Below are positions 23,310 through 34,371 of a stretch of DNA of 64,000 nucleotides, in pieces (within the stretch, counting starts at the first letter, position 1; each line of letters begins with the position of its first letter). The stretch is taken from the NCBI GenBank assembly GCA_029721435.1, contig CM056580.1, forward strand, positions 27,088,367 through 27,152,366. The letters are read 5' to 3'. The notes under the pieces are model-generated. The model had not been told where the DNA came from. It saw nothing but the letters and a program-made list of their open reading frames with translations, and ran no database searches. Both the position numbers and the translations under genes were made by a program. The DNA comes from Gymnothorax reevesii (Eukaryota > Chordata > Actinopteri > Anguilliformes > Muraenidae).

Positions 23310-25140
23310 GTATCCCAGAGTTGGGCGTATTCCTAGTGGAAACGCCCACAAGCGGTTGGTGGCAATGAGCGACAGCGAATTTGATTTGTGCTGCACCACT
23401 ACATGTGTTCATACTGTTGTTAAGACATAGTTCTCCCCACTGTGCCTGCACACCGCCCTCAGTCATATTCAGTAGAGCTCTATTAACGCTTCAAATAAAG
23501 CAGGGCTGTCCATATGTGTTCCTGGCCTTCATGCTAACTTCTGGCCTTTAATTACTTAATAAGCCAAACGTTTAATTAAATCTGACATTTCATGTGAATT
23601 TCTTGAAAAGCACTTGAATGACTGTTACAGACTCTTCTTGTGTCCCTGAATGAAACATTGTTCTGTGATCTAATCTAAGACTAAACATTTGTTTGTGCAC
23701 TCAGCCAATTTACTGATTCAGAGTAATTGGTGAAAACAAAAACATGCAGGCATACCGGCCTCCTGGGGCTCATTTATGGTCCGTAGGCACAGTAAAGATG
23801 CATGTGCCGCTTTTCTTGTGGATTTTGGATTTATTAAAAAAAACTTGACATAAATAGGCCTGTAAGTGTATGCAAAATCTCAAGTTGAACCTCATGATTA
23901 AGTAAAAATTGAATACAGTTCAGCTTACCAATACTGATATAAAATATGGTATTTTTTAACATGTGCCACTCCTTTTGTTTGTACGCAATATTTCAGTATG
24001 AAATCTACACAAAGTTTTTCAGGTTATACAGGTTACCGAAAGGCGTAACAATAAATGTGACGACTGTAGGTTTCAGCATTGAGACTAGTGAGGACTATTG
24101 GCACGGCTACGTTAGCCTTACTGTTGGCAGTGTATTTTTTATAGTTGTGTAACAGATATAGAACAGGTATAGCAACAGAGTCATGTACAGCATTTATTTG
24201 AAACGACAATACAGGGTAATTTGAGTCTAACTAGCTAAAATTATGTTTGTGTTAGCTGTGGTTTGTACAGGATGATGGTGTGTATCTAGCTCAGAGCAAA
24301 GCTCGGCTTATGAGCAGGAGGCACACGCTTGTGGTGTGGCTGAACTGGGAGGAGGGGCCAACTTTGCGTTTACAAACAGCAACAGACAAATCCTACATCG
24401 TCTACTTTTAACATTGAAAAGTTTTTTCACATAATGTCATGTTTCATTACAGAGCTGATAATATGCACCATATTAGTCATTGTCAGGTCTACACAGCAGC
24501 CATGTGCTGCAGATGCCTAAAATCCAAGTTCAAAAAAGTAAACATCCCGTCTATTTATTCTGTTTTATTTTCTTCCTAACAACATGCTGATTGGCGCACC
24601 TCTTCAGCCTGAAGGTGCAGCTAATTAGTGAGACTTGCTGGCTGATTGGCTGGAAGAATTGCATCACAGAACTTTTACCTTCTGACCCTAGGACTTAACT
24701 TCTTTTTACTCTGCCGACTGTATGTGAGATTTTGGAGACAGTCTCTAGTCTCTGAGCTGACAGCTTGTGTTGCACCAGCCTCTTTACCACTGTCTGCTGG
24801 CACTGCTGCAGGAAAAAAAAACTTAATCAGAACCCTTGGGTCTCCTGTAGGAGACACTGGTAAAGAAAATAACTTCAATGCTGGGTACATGTTTATATCA
24901 CGTCATTCACTAATATGGCTCTATGAGCCGAAATATAAACACTGGGGTGGCAGTAACACAGAGGGGAGTCACTTTTCGCCAGCATCAAAAAACAAGTAAA
25001 TATCACGTCTTGCTTCTAGCCTACTGTGAAAATAAACTCCACTGGAGCCCAGGGACCATGCAGTAGTGAGAAGGAGCTGGAGAAGCCGACTGATGGCTGT
25101 AGAGTATACATTTTATAACCACTCAGAAATAATGTATCTG
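23310..25140. other. Non-coding DNA
   Basis: No supported gene. Short open frames such as 24646-24999 lack family motifs. Phrases around 24100-24400 and 24540-25000 look like decayed repeats but could not be delimited. Confidence 0.4.
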
Positions 25141-25150
25141 TACTTTCAGG

Positions 25151-25232
25151 TGCGCACACACACTCACATGCTTGTGCGCACTATAACGCATGCACACAGA
25201 CGCACGCACGCACACATACACACACACCCACA
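25151..25232. repeat. (CA)n/(CGCA)n imperfect microsatellite
   Basis: About 80 bases of interrupted ACAC and GCAC repeats. Confidence 0.85.
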
Positions 25233-25559
25233 CAAACAACCACAGAGGCGCAGAGACGGCACTTTTTACCTCACTCTGTGGAGGTTTAAAGCTGCACCTT
25301 GGTTTTCTATGGTTACAACAATGATGATGAGGACTGGTCAGGGTTGAGCATTGACATACAGGGTTGCCACAGCTTTATTACAGAATGTCGGGAATTAGGG
25401 GCTAACAGTATTGCCACTGAATGTCGTTCCCCTTAGCTAAAATGCTGCAGGCATGGAATTGGTCTTTTGGTACCGCAGTAAGCATATCTATGCCCCATGT
25501 TTGGGAAACAAGCAAGGAGGAACACAACGGCAAACTAAAGACGGTAAATGACTTATGGG

Positions 25560-26100
25560 AAGTGTGCTGCGTGATATTCGGCTTGGGGGGGTACCTCCAG
25601 CGGGGTGGAGGAGGGAGGATTTGGGGTTTTGGATGGTGTTCAGCCAGAGGAGGGTGGAGAGGATTTGGGGTTTTGGATTGTGTGTGGAGAGAGGATTTGG
25701 CTGCTGATCCTGGAAGTGTTCAGGACTCTGATGATTCTCACCCCCCCACCCCCCGTACTGCCTGGATTCACTCAGTCTGATCGAGGAGTGTGTGATTCTG
25801 GGAGTGCAGGAAGGGGTGGAGGGAGAGACTGACGGAGGTAAAGGAGGGGCAGTGGAGGTTAAACAGAGAGGGGGTTATGTGGAAGGATGTGAGAGGTACA
25901 GGAATGGAAGAAGGGATAAGAGGGCTATAAGGGGAAATGAACAGAACTGGGGAGTGTGGGGTCGAGCGAGCTGGGAGTGAGGATGTATAGATAGAGGTGG
26001 AGGAGAGGAGGAGCTGTTATGAGAAGGATAAGGGGTGAGAGAGGTAGGGGGGTGGAAGGAGGGATGATGGTGGTGGGAGGAGTAGAGGAGGACATGTCTT
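25560..26100. repeat. G-rich, strand-asymmetric low-complexity DNA
   Basis: GGAGG, GGGG and AGAGG predominate on the plus strand. A 20-bp phrase GAGGATTTGGGGTTTTGGAT occurs twice (25615 and 25660). Long open frames on the minus strand here (Pro/Ser/His/Thr-rich, 100-156 residues) are the complement of this bias and are not genes. Confidence 0.7.
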
Positions 26101-26384
26101 TGTCTGGGTCTGTGTTTGGAGCAGCTGTTTGAAGACGGACTCTTGGCATGGAAACGGTGTAACACCGGCGGCATCTGTGTGAGTGTGTCTCTGCAGGTGT
26201 GAGCGGGGAGCGTGGGTGTGAGTGTGTGAATGTATGTCTGTATGTGGGGGATGGGCGTGCATGAAGGACATGTACAGGTAAGGGTTTCTGTGTGTGGGTG
26301 GATGGACGTGGAATTTGTGTGTGTGTGTGTGTGAGGGAGTGATTGTGTGGCAGGAGGACTGTATGCATGCAGGAGATGGCATTA

Positions 26385-26571
26385 TGTGTATATGTGTGTG
26401 TGTGTGTGTGTGCATGTGTGTGCGTGTGTGTATATGTGTGTGTGTGCGTGGGTGTGTGTGTGTGCGCGTGTGCGTGCGTGCGTGCATGTGCGCGCGTGTG
26501 TGTGCGTGTGCGTGTGCGTGCGTGTGTGCGTGTGCGTGTGCGTGCGTGTGTGTGTGTGTGTGTGTGTGTGA
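26385..26571. repeat. (GT)n/(GC)n microsatellite
   Basis: Nearly 190 bases of GTGTGT interrupted by GC steps and one TATAT. It lies about 470 bp upstream of the first celf4 exon in the window, on the transcribed strand as UG repeats. Poly-Cys/Val frames here are artefacts. Confidence 0.95.
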
Positions 26572-27043
26572 GACAGGGTGCTTGAGTGAGGAGGTGATGT
26601 AATCATAGTACAGTCGACCCTTCTGAACTCCGTCTCATTTTTCAAATGCTCTCATTTTTCTCATGTCTCGCTTTCTCTCTCACTCTCCATCCCTCACTTT
26701 TCTAATCCCTCCCCGCCTGAAGCAGGCTTTAGTCTGTTTGTTCAAGACTGATCGTACTGATCAGCCTGTGATTCAGCCTGAATTTACTTTATAACTTATG
26801 CCATCAGCAGCACCTCCACAGTACATTCACTTCCATGCATTCAATACATGCGTTACATACACATAACAGACCTGCTGGAATAACACACAATTTCTTGACA
26901 TTTGAATAAAACATTTGAATTTTTTAAATTCCATCTCTGCGTCTGTTGATGCGAAAAGCTAATCCTAATATTGCTCCCCCCTCTCGCTATCTTTGCCCTC
27001 CCTCGCACTCCCTTTCTCTCTCTCTTTTCTCCCCTCTCTGCAG

Positions 27044-27092
27044 ATGAACAGACCAATCCAAGTGAAACCAGCCGACAGTGAGAGCAGAGGAG
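27044..27092 (+). CDS. celf4: celf4 exon, end of RRM1 (49 bp)
   Basis: Acceptor CTCTCTGCAG after a long pyrimidine tract, donor GAG|GTACAG. Encodes [16 protein letters not shown] plus one base. The 49-bp size is the classical size of this CELF exon. The initial ATG is an internal methionine, not the gene's start. Exons before it were searched for by eye in 1-27043 and not found. Confidence 0.95.
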
Positions 27093-30000
27093 GTACAGCT
27101 CAATGCACTCTTTCCACACAAACACGCACGCGCACGTACACACACGCACACACACACACTCCTCGCACAGATGCGCACTCATTACACTTATCATCCCATT
27201 ATCTATTATCTAACCTACCCATGCCTGTTTAGGGTCTGTTTTCGGACACACAGTGAATACAGGCATACTGTACATCCTGGGCATTATGGCTGTCCATGGC
27301 AGGGTTTACACACTACTCAGCCTCATCCTCACACCTTCTGTGTCAATTTAGTGTTTGCACTTAGTCTGACCTGTGAGTCTTTTTGACAGCAAGAGGAAAG
27401 TACCCGGGGGAAACCCATGCGAACACGAAAATAACATACTAACTCCAGATGGACAGACCCTGGTCGGGTTCGCGCCCACAACCTCCTTGTAGCTAGAAAA
27501 ACACTACTTCCGTACACTGTCCTTTCAACTGTAATAGACTGTATCAGAAATACAATGTTCTGTCCATAGATTAAGGGCCCAAGTCTAAGGACCGAAATGT
27601 ATTTCTTCGTCAAGTTATTGCAAGTAAAAATGTGAGATCATGCATGATTGGAATGATCCTGATTGGACATTGGTCGAACGCTCTTTGAAAGCCATGGATT
27701 CTGAGGAAGCGGATATTTTAAATTTTGAACAAATATTCATAAAGTCTTTCATTCAAGCTGAGAAGGGGAAGTACACAGAAGTAGACAGAGGGACAAAAAG
27801 GGAGTGAGGGTGGAAGGTAATGGCTGAGTAGAGGAGAGAACTCACATTAGGAGAGCGAGGGTTGAATTTCCCACCTCCCATCCAAATCTCGGCGTACATT
27901 AGCCCATTGCGCCGCTGCCCACGCTCCGGAACCCATTCAGGGCAGGTACGCTGTGCCCCCCAACCCCCACCTGGGAGCTGAACTGGCGATACCCCGGGCT
28001 AATAGCCCAGCTTCTTAATCACCTGACTCCACTCCCGGCCCTAAGAGCTGGGAGAGGGAGAGTCCGCGAGGGGGACTGTGGGAGTCTCAGCGATGGCATA
28101 GAGAGAATAAACATCCCTCTTTAGCACTAATTCATCCTCTGCCATTTATTACTTCTACAAAATGAACTCCATGGCCCAAGGTAACAGCCAATTAGAGAGC
28201 TCCCTGGGGTCGGGAGGGCAGAGGAAGTGGATGGTAGCGGCCTCGGGTGAAATCCTGGCGCAGGTGTTGGGAAAGGGCGCGCGTTTGCAGCATGCTGTGC
28301 AGGGAAGCTCTCGCTGGCGGTTTGCATTGTGCTGCGGAGAACCTGGCTTAGTGAGCTGAATGTGGCTTCAGACGAGCAGAAGCTGAGACTTTAAGGACGG
28401 CCTCATATTTCCGGCACCAAGAGACTGAGCCTTTGTGGAGGGGCATATATTACTAGCTCTGGAGTCTGAAGCTTTGAAGAAAGTGTTATAATAGCAGCAT
28501 CAGAGTCTTAACCTTTAAAAAAGACAGTATATTACCAGCAATAGAGTCTGAACTTGTAAAGAAGGCCTTATATTACCAGCAATAGAGTTTGAACCTTTAA
28601 AAGCAGTGTTATATTATCAGCACCAGAGTCTGAGCCTTTAAAGAAAGCCTCATATTACCCGCACCAGAGTCTGAGCCTTTAAAGAAGGCCTCATATTTCC
28701 ATTATCAGGTAAAACCACTGTGGGAGCGTCACATCGTACGGTCCTGCTTCTCATGTTACATTCACGATTAAATGGGCTCTACATTCTCCTCCCACTTTTC
28801 TGTTCTGCTTGAAGCTTGCAAACACCAAATTACAAATACATATGCGCACACACCCAGGGTATAAAATGCACTAGCACCCATTTGCTCACACGCATTGCCC
28901 TACATGCACACTCATAATTCCAGTCATTATGGACAGGACATCTGGTGATGTGGCACGCAAGGTCACTTAAAGGAGAATGGGCGGAGAAAACCAGAAAGTC
29001 GACAACAAGGACGGCGCTCAGTGCAGCCATTACACCATAAATAATGGAACGACACATGCTATGAGTTTGTTTTCCTGTCCTTCAGCCTCCGTCAGGCTAA
29101 CATTAGACCCGCTCTTTTATTCGGTGTCCCCTGTTGTGCCCTGGACCAGTGCCCAGTAATGACCCCTGCTGTTTGTTTCAGAAGACAGAAAACTCTTTGT
29201 GGGCATGCTGAACAAGCAGCAGTCTGAGGACGACGTGCGACGCCTCTTCGAAGGTTTCGGCAGCATAGAGGAGTGCACCATCCTTAGAGGTCCTGACGGA
29301 AACAGTAAAGGTATGTTAACGCAGTTCCAGTTTGTGTTAAGCTGTACTTCAGGATGCAGACATTTACTCCCTGTCTTACTCAGAGATTTGGCTTCGTGGC
29401 TACATGCATTATTGCTAGTTTATCGGTCAATGTCTTTATGGGCCATTGTCATTATATTACATTGCAGTCTCTAGCTGAATGGCAGGAGGAATGATGTAGA
29501 TTCCCTGCAAGCAGCCGGAACATTAGGAGCATAGATGGTTAAATATTACCATGAACATTTTCCTGTAACAGTCTGCAAAAACATTTTTTTACAAGATGCT
29601 CAGGACTGACGTGTTCGTCAGCTCACGTGCCTGTCTTTCTGTCTGTCTATCTGTCTGTTTGTCTGTGTGGCTGCATTATGTTTCCCAGGCTGTGCCTTTG
29701 TGAAGTACTCCTCACACACAGAGGCACAAGCAGCAATTGGAGCTCTGCATGGCAGCCAAACCATGCCTGTGAGTACTGAGCCTCACGGTGCTATTCTGAA
29801 CCAGCATCCCGTCATTTCTCTCTTCTTTAGCGTCGTTCTTTCCCAAGCTCGAAAAAGCCATTGCTTTTTTTATTTGTTTTTTTACGTGTTCATTTTGACC
29901 CTGAGGTCTACGAGTCAGTTCTGTAGCTGGCAATCGCATGCAGACCACTTAGCAAAGCGTGTTGTGTTGGTAATGATCTTAATGCTCATGTGTGTGTGTG

Positions 30001-30464
30001 TGTGTGTGTTCATGTGTGTGTGTTGGTTTGTGTGTCAGGGTGCCTCCTCCAGCCTGGTGGTGAAGTTCGCTGATACGGATAAGGAGCGCACCATCCGCCG
30101 CATGCAACAGATGGCGGGTCAGATGGGCCTCTTCAGCCCCATCGCTCTGCCCTTCGGCCCCTACGGAGCCTATGCACAGGCAGTAAGTACCGGGCCCCGC
30201 TCTGCAGGTCTGTCTGCCTTTTTGCACTGCCTGGTCACATCGCCACATCTCACTTATTTTTTCTGTGTCTATTTTTCGACCCTTCTGCTAAATGTATGCA
30301 TCACTGCTATTGCCATTATGTACGCAGGTTTCCTGACCTTTTTTTCCTGTTTTATTTGTTTTTTCCATCTTCTTTAATTAATTATTTTCTTTCCTCCCCC
30401 CCGCTCCTCTCTTTTGCTCTCTGCCCTCTCGCTCACCCACTCCTCTCTCCTCTCTCCCTCACCC

Positions 30465-30504
<40 letters not shown>

Positions 30505-31792
30505 TCAGCAGGTACAGCAGCAGGCAGCGTTGATGGCGTCAGTGGGGCAAGGCGGGTACCTCAGCCCCATGGCGGCCTTTGCTGCGCAGATGCAGCACAT
30601 GGCCACTATCAACGGGCTGCCCGGAGCACCGATAACACCGACATCAGGTAAGCCTGGCTCTGCGCTCCAAACTGCATCAGGGCTTTTCTTTTTATGTGAT
30701 TCTATGCGGCTGGGTGCACACAGAACTGTCTCACAGACTGTTAGTTCGAGTTACTTTGCGCACTACCCTGCTCTCCCTTGAAGGCAATGGCGTCTCCCTC
30801 CCTCCAGGGGGCAGCACACCACCTGGAATCCCAGCCCAAGCGGTGACCAGCATCTCCTCCCCCATCAGTGTCAATGGTTTCACAGGCCTGCCCCCCCCTC
30901 AGCCCAACGGCCCGCCCCCAGCTGAAGCTGTCTTCACCAATGGGATACACCCCTACCCAGGTGTGCCCCAGCAACACACTGTGTTCCTGCAGGCAGCATG
31001 ATGTCATTATTCATTTGGATGCAATGCCCTGGTTTCCATGGAGACAGGGGGCATATCAGCATTCATTCAGACCTGAAACTAAGCAGTGTTGTTGACGCAA
31101 TTAAGAAATACAGATATGTTTAATCTCAGCTCTTAACAAATTGCGGGTATTTTTCTCTTTCTGGAAAAAGTACCTATTTGGCCACAAAAGCGTAAAGTGA
31201 ATGAATGTGACTGCTGAGCTGCTTTATTTTGGCTTTATTTGGTGTCATAATGTTTTTTTAATTCCCCATCTCAGACAGTGGTCCTTTAATGATTATCAAA
31301 TTTTGGAATCCCTTAGATTTCTTGTCGATTAGTAACATTGCTTCAGCCAGTTGTGTCTGTGGTAAATACTGAAATTTATACTGTCAGACATTGTACTTGA
31401 TGACAGTGGAAACACAGGTGGAGATTCCTGCTCTTTCTTGAACAGAACAGCAACACAGCTGAAGTACAGTAGCTGCTTTAACAGGAAATATGAGGTCACT
31501 TCCTTGCAGTGCTGAAAATGGATGGTGAATTACAGCATGTTCCTAATGTGATGATGATATTGTTGGAGACAGAATTAATTCTCATGCTCTCGGTCCATTC
31601 TCTCTCTCCTTCCCCTCTCCTTTTACCTGCACTTCCGGCTGCCATCTGTCACTCCGTCCCTCGTTCTTGCCTGCCCCTCTTCTTCCCCCCTCTTTTTACA
31701 TCCCTCTCTCTCAGCAGCACAGAGTCCCACTGCCGCTGACCCTCTTCAGCAGGCTTATGCAGGAGTGCAGCAGTATGCAGGTCTGGCATACA

Positions 31793-31850
<58 letters not shown>

Positions 31851-34336
31851 GTGTGTGCGTGAGTGTATGTGTGTGTTATATTTCTGTGTGTATGTGTGCT
31901 TGTCCGTCTGAAAGTTCTTGACTCTGCAGCCATTTTTTCTTATTTTTACAACCCCAATTCCAAAAAAGTTAGGATGTCGTGTAAAATGTAAATAAAAACA
32001 GGTAAATAAAAACAAATCTCATAAACCCATATTTTATTCGCAATAGAACATAGACAACATATCAGATGTTGAAAGTGAGGCATTTTACCATATCATGAAA
32101 AATATAAGCTCATTTTGAATTTGAAAAAAAAAAATGTTGGGACAGGGCCATTTTTACCATAGTGTAGCATCCCCTTCTTTTAACAACAGTCTGTAAACAT
32201 CTGGGAAGTGAGGAGAACTATTGCTGCAGTTTTGGGAGAGGAATGTTGTCCCATTCTATCAGATGTAGGATTCTAGCTGCTCAACAGTCCTGAGTCTTCT
32301 TTGCCGGAATTTCCATTTCATGACGCGCCAAATGTTTGCTATTGGTGAAAAGTCTGGACTGCAGGCAGACCATTTCAGCACCCGGACAAAGACATGCTGT
32401 TTTGAAGGATGCAGTATGTGGTTTAGCGTTGTCTTGCTGAAATATACGAGACCTTCCCTGAAAGAGATGGTGTCTGGATGGGAGCATATGCTGTTGTAAA
32501 ACCTCTATATACTTTTCAGCATTGATGGTGCCTTTCCAGATCTGTTAGCTGCCCTTGCCATAAGCACTAATGCAACCCGATACCGTCAGAGATGTAGGCT
32601 TTTGAACTGTGCACTGATAACAAGCTTGATGGTTCCTCTCCTCTTTAGTCCGCATGACATGGCGTCCGTGGTTTCCAAAAAGAATTTCAAATTTCGATTC
32701 ATCTGACAACATAACAGTTTTCCATTCTGCCTCAGTCCAATTTAAATGAGCTCTGGCCCAGAGAAGACGGCGGCATTTCTGGATCTTGTCCACATATGGC
32801 TTCTTCTTTGCATGATACAGCTTTAACTTGCATTTGTGGATTGCACGGCAAACTGTGTTCAAAGACAATGATTTCTGGAAGTTTTCCTGAGCCTATGCAG
32901 TAAATTCCAGTGCAGAATCATGCCTGTTTTTAATGCAGTGCTGCCTAAGGGCCCGAAGATCACGAGCATCAAATATTGGCCTTCGGCCTTATCCCTTGTG
33001 CGCAGAGATTTCTCCAGATTTTCTGAATCTTTTGATGAAATATTATGTACTGTAGATGGTGGGACATTCAAAGTCTTCACAACTTTACACTGAGCAGCAT
33101 CTTCTGCAAATTGTTCCTCTATTTTTAGATGCAGTCTTTCTCAGATCAGTGTACCTCTGCCCGTCTTTACTTCTGAGAGACTCTGCCTCTCTAAAATGCT
33201 CTTTTTATACCCAGTCATGTTACTGACCCTTTTGCCAATTAACCTAATAAGTTGCAAAATGCTCCAAAAATGCTACAAAAAATGTTTTTGTAGCATAACG
33301 TACTTTTCTGGCATTTTGTTGCCCCTATCCCAACTTTTTTGAGACGAGTTGCTACCATCAAATTCAAAACTTTTCATGAAATGGTGAAATTTCTCACTTT
33401 CAACATCTGATATGTTGTATATGCTCTATTGTGAATGAAATGTGGGTTTAAGGGATTTACAAATCATTGCACTCTGTTTTTATTTACATTTTACGCACCA
33501 TCCCAATTCTTTTGAAATTGTGGTTGTATTTGCAAATTTGTGCTTGTGTTTGGTCATCAGGAGGGTTTATTAACATGCAGGAAAAATCATTGCAGTGAAT
33601 CTGATGAAGTACTTGTGTGTGCTTGCGCACGCGTGCGGGCGCGCGCGCGTGTGTGTGTGTGTGTGTGTGTTTCTGTCAGCAGCCTATCCCACTGCTTATG
33701 GACAGATCAGCCAGACGTTCGCTCAGCCGCCGCCTCTCATCGCTCAGCAACAGAGGGAAGGTGAGCCTGAACTCAGGCCCGTTTCCTGATGAGCTTCTGT
33801 TCAAAGACCCCCAGATTCTCAGCTTTTCCTGGACTCAGTTTCTTTTTTGACATTTTCCATATTTTTATTTCCCCTCTCGTTCCTGTACACCACCTATTAT
33901 CACTTGTTTCTTCCTTACTTTTTCTCAAGTCTGAATGCTTGAATATTTGTACTAAATCTCCTGTCTCCTGCTCCTGTGCTCACCTGTACTACACACACCC
34001 CTCCATAATAATCTGCCCTCTAATTGTCCTCTTCATGGGACTTTTTTAAACTCTCCTTCTATTTATTCCTGTTTTCCCTCTGGCTCTCACACACTTTCTT
34101 ATATTCTTCTCCTGGTTTCTCCTCCTTCCCCATCTATCTCTCTTTTTCTTTCTTTCTCTCCAGGGCCAGAAGGCTGCAACCTGTTCATCTACCACCTCCC
34201 TCAGGAGTTTGGAGACGGCGAGCTCATGCAGTCCTTCCTGCCTTTCGGTAATGTCATCTCCTCCAAAGTGTTTGTGGATCGGGCGACAAACCAAAGTAAA
34301 TGCTTTGGTGGGTAAAAACCATAAAACCCTGTCTAG

Positions 34337-34371
<35 letters not shown>

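Noticed and set aside
25875..26487. Long minus-strand open frames (99-156 residues) rich in Pro, Ser, His and Thr
   Set aside because: They are the complement of G-rich and GT-repeat DNA, overlap each other in different frames, and have no domain or splice context.
26294..26602. Plus-strand Cys/Val-rich frames
   Set aside because: Direct translation of the GT/GC microsatellite.
1..27043. Upstream celf4 exons (83-bp exon for RRM1, first exon)
   Set aside because: I looked for coding text matching the end of CELF RRM1 (for example KGCAFLTY) and saw none. The exons must lie further upstream.
29667..30377. 236-residue continuous frame across the celf4 exons at 29689 and 30039
   Set aside because: It runs through the 270-bp intron by chance. 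Splice sites and CELF homology define two separate exons.
31649..32015. His/Thr-rich minus-strand frames next to the celf4 63-bp exon
   Set aside because: They are the complement of the (GT)26 repeat and the edge of the Tc1 element.
34247..34252. GGTAATG inside the celf4 RRM3 exon as an alternative donor
   Set aside because: Using it would remove conserved RRM3 sequence ([20 protein letters not shown]) and break the frame. The donor at 34308 gives the canonical 144-bp exon.
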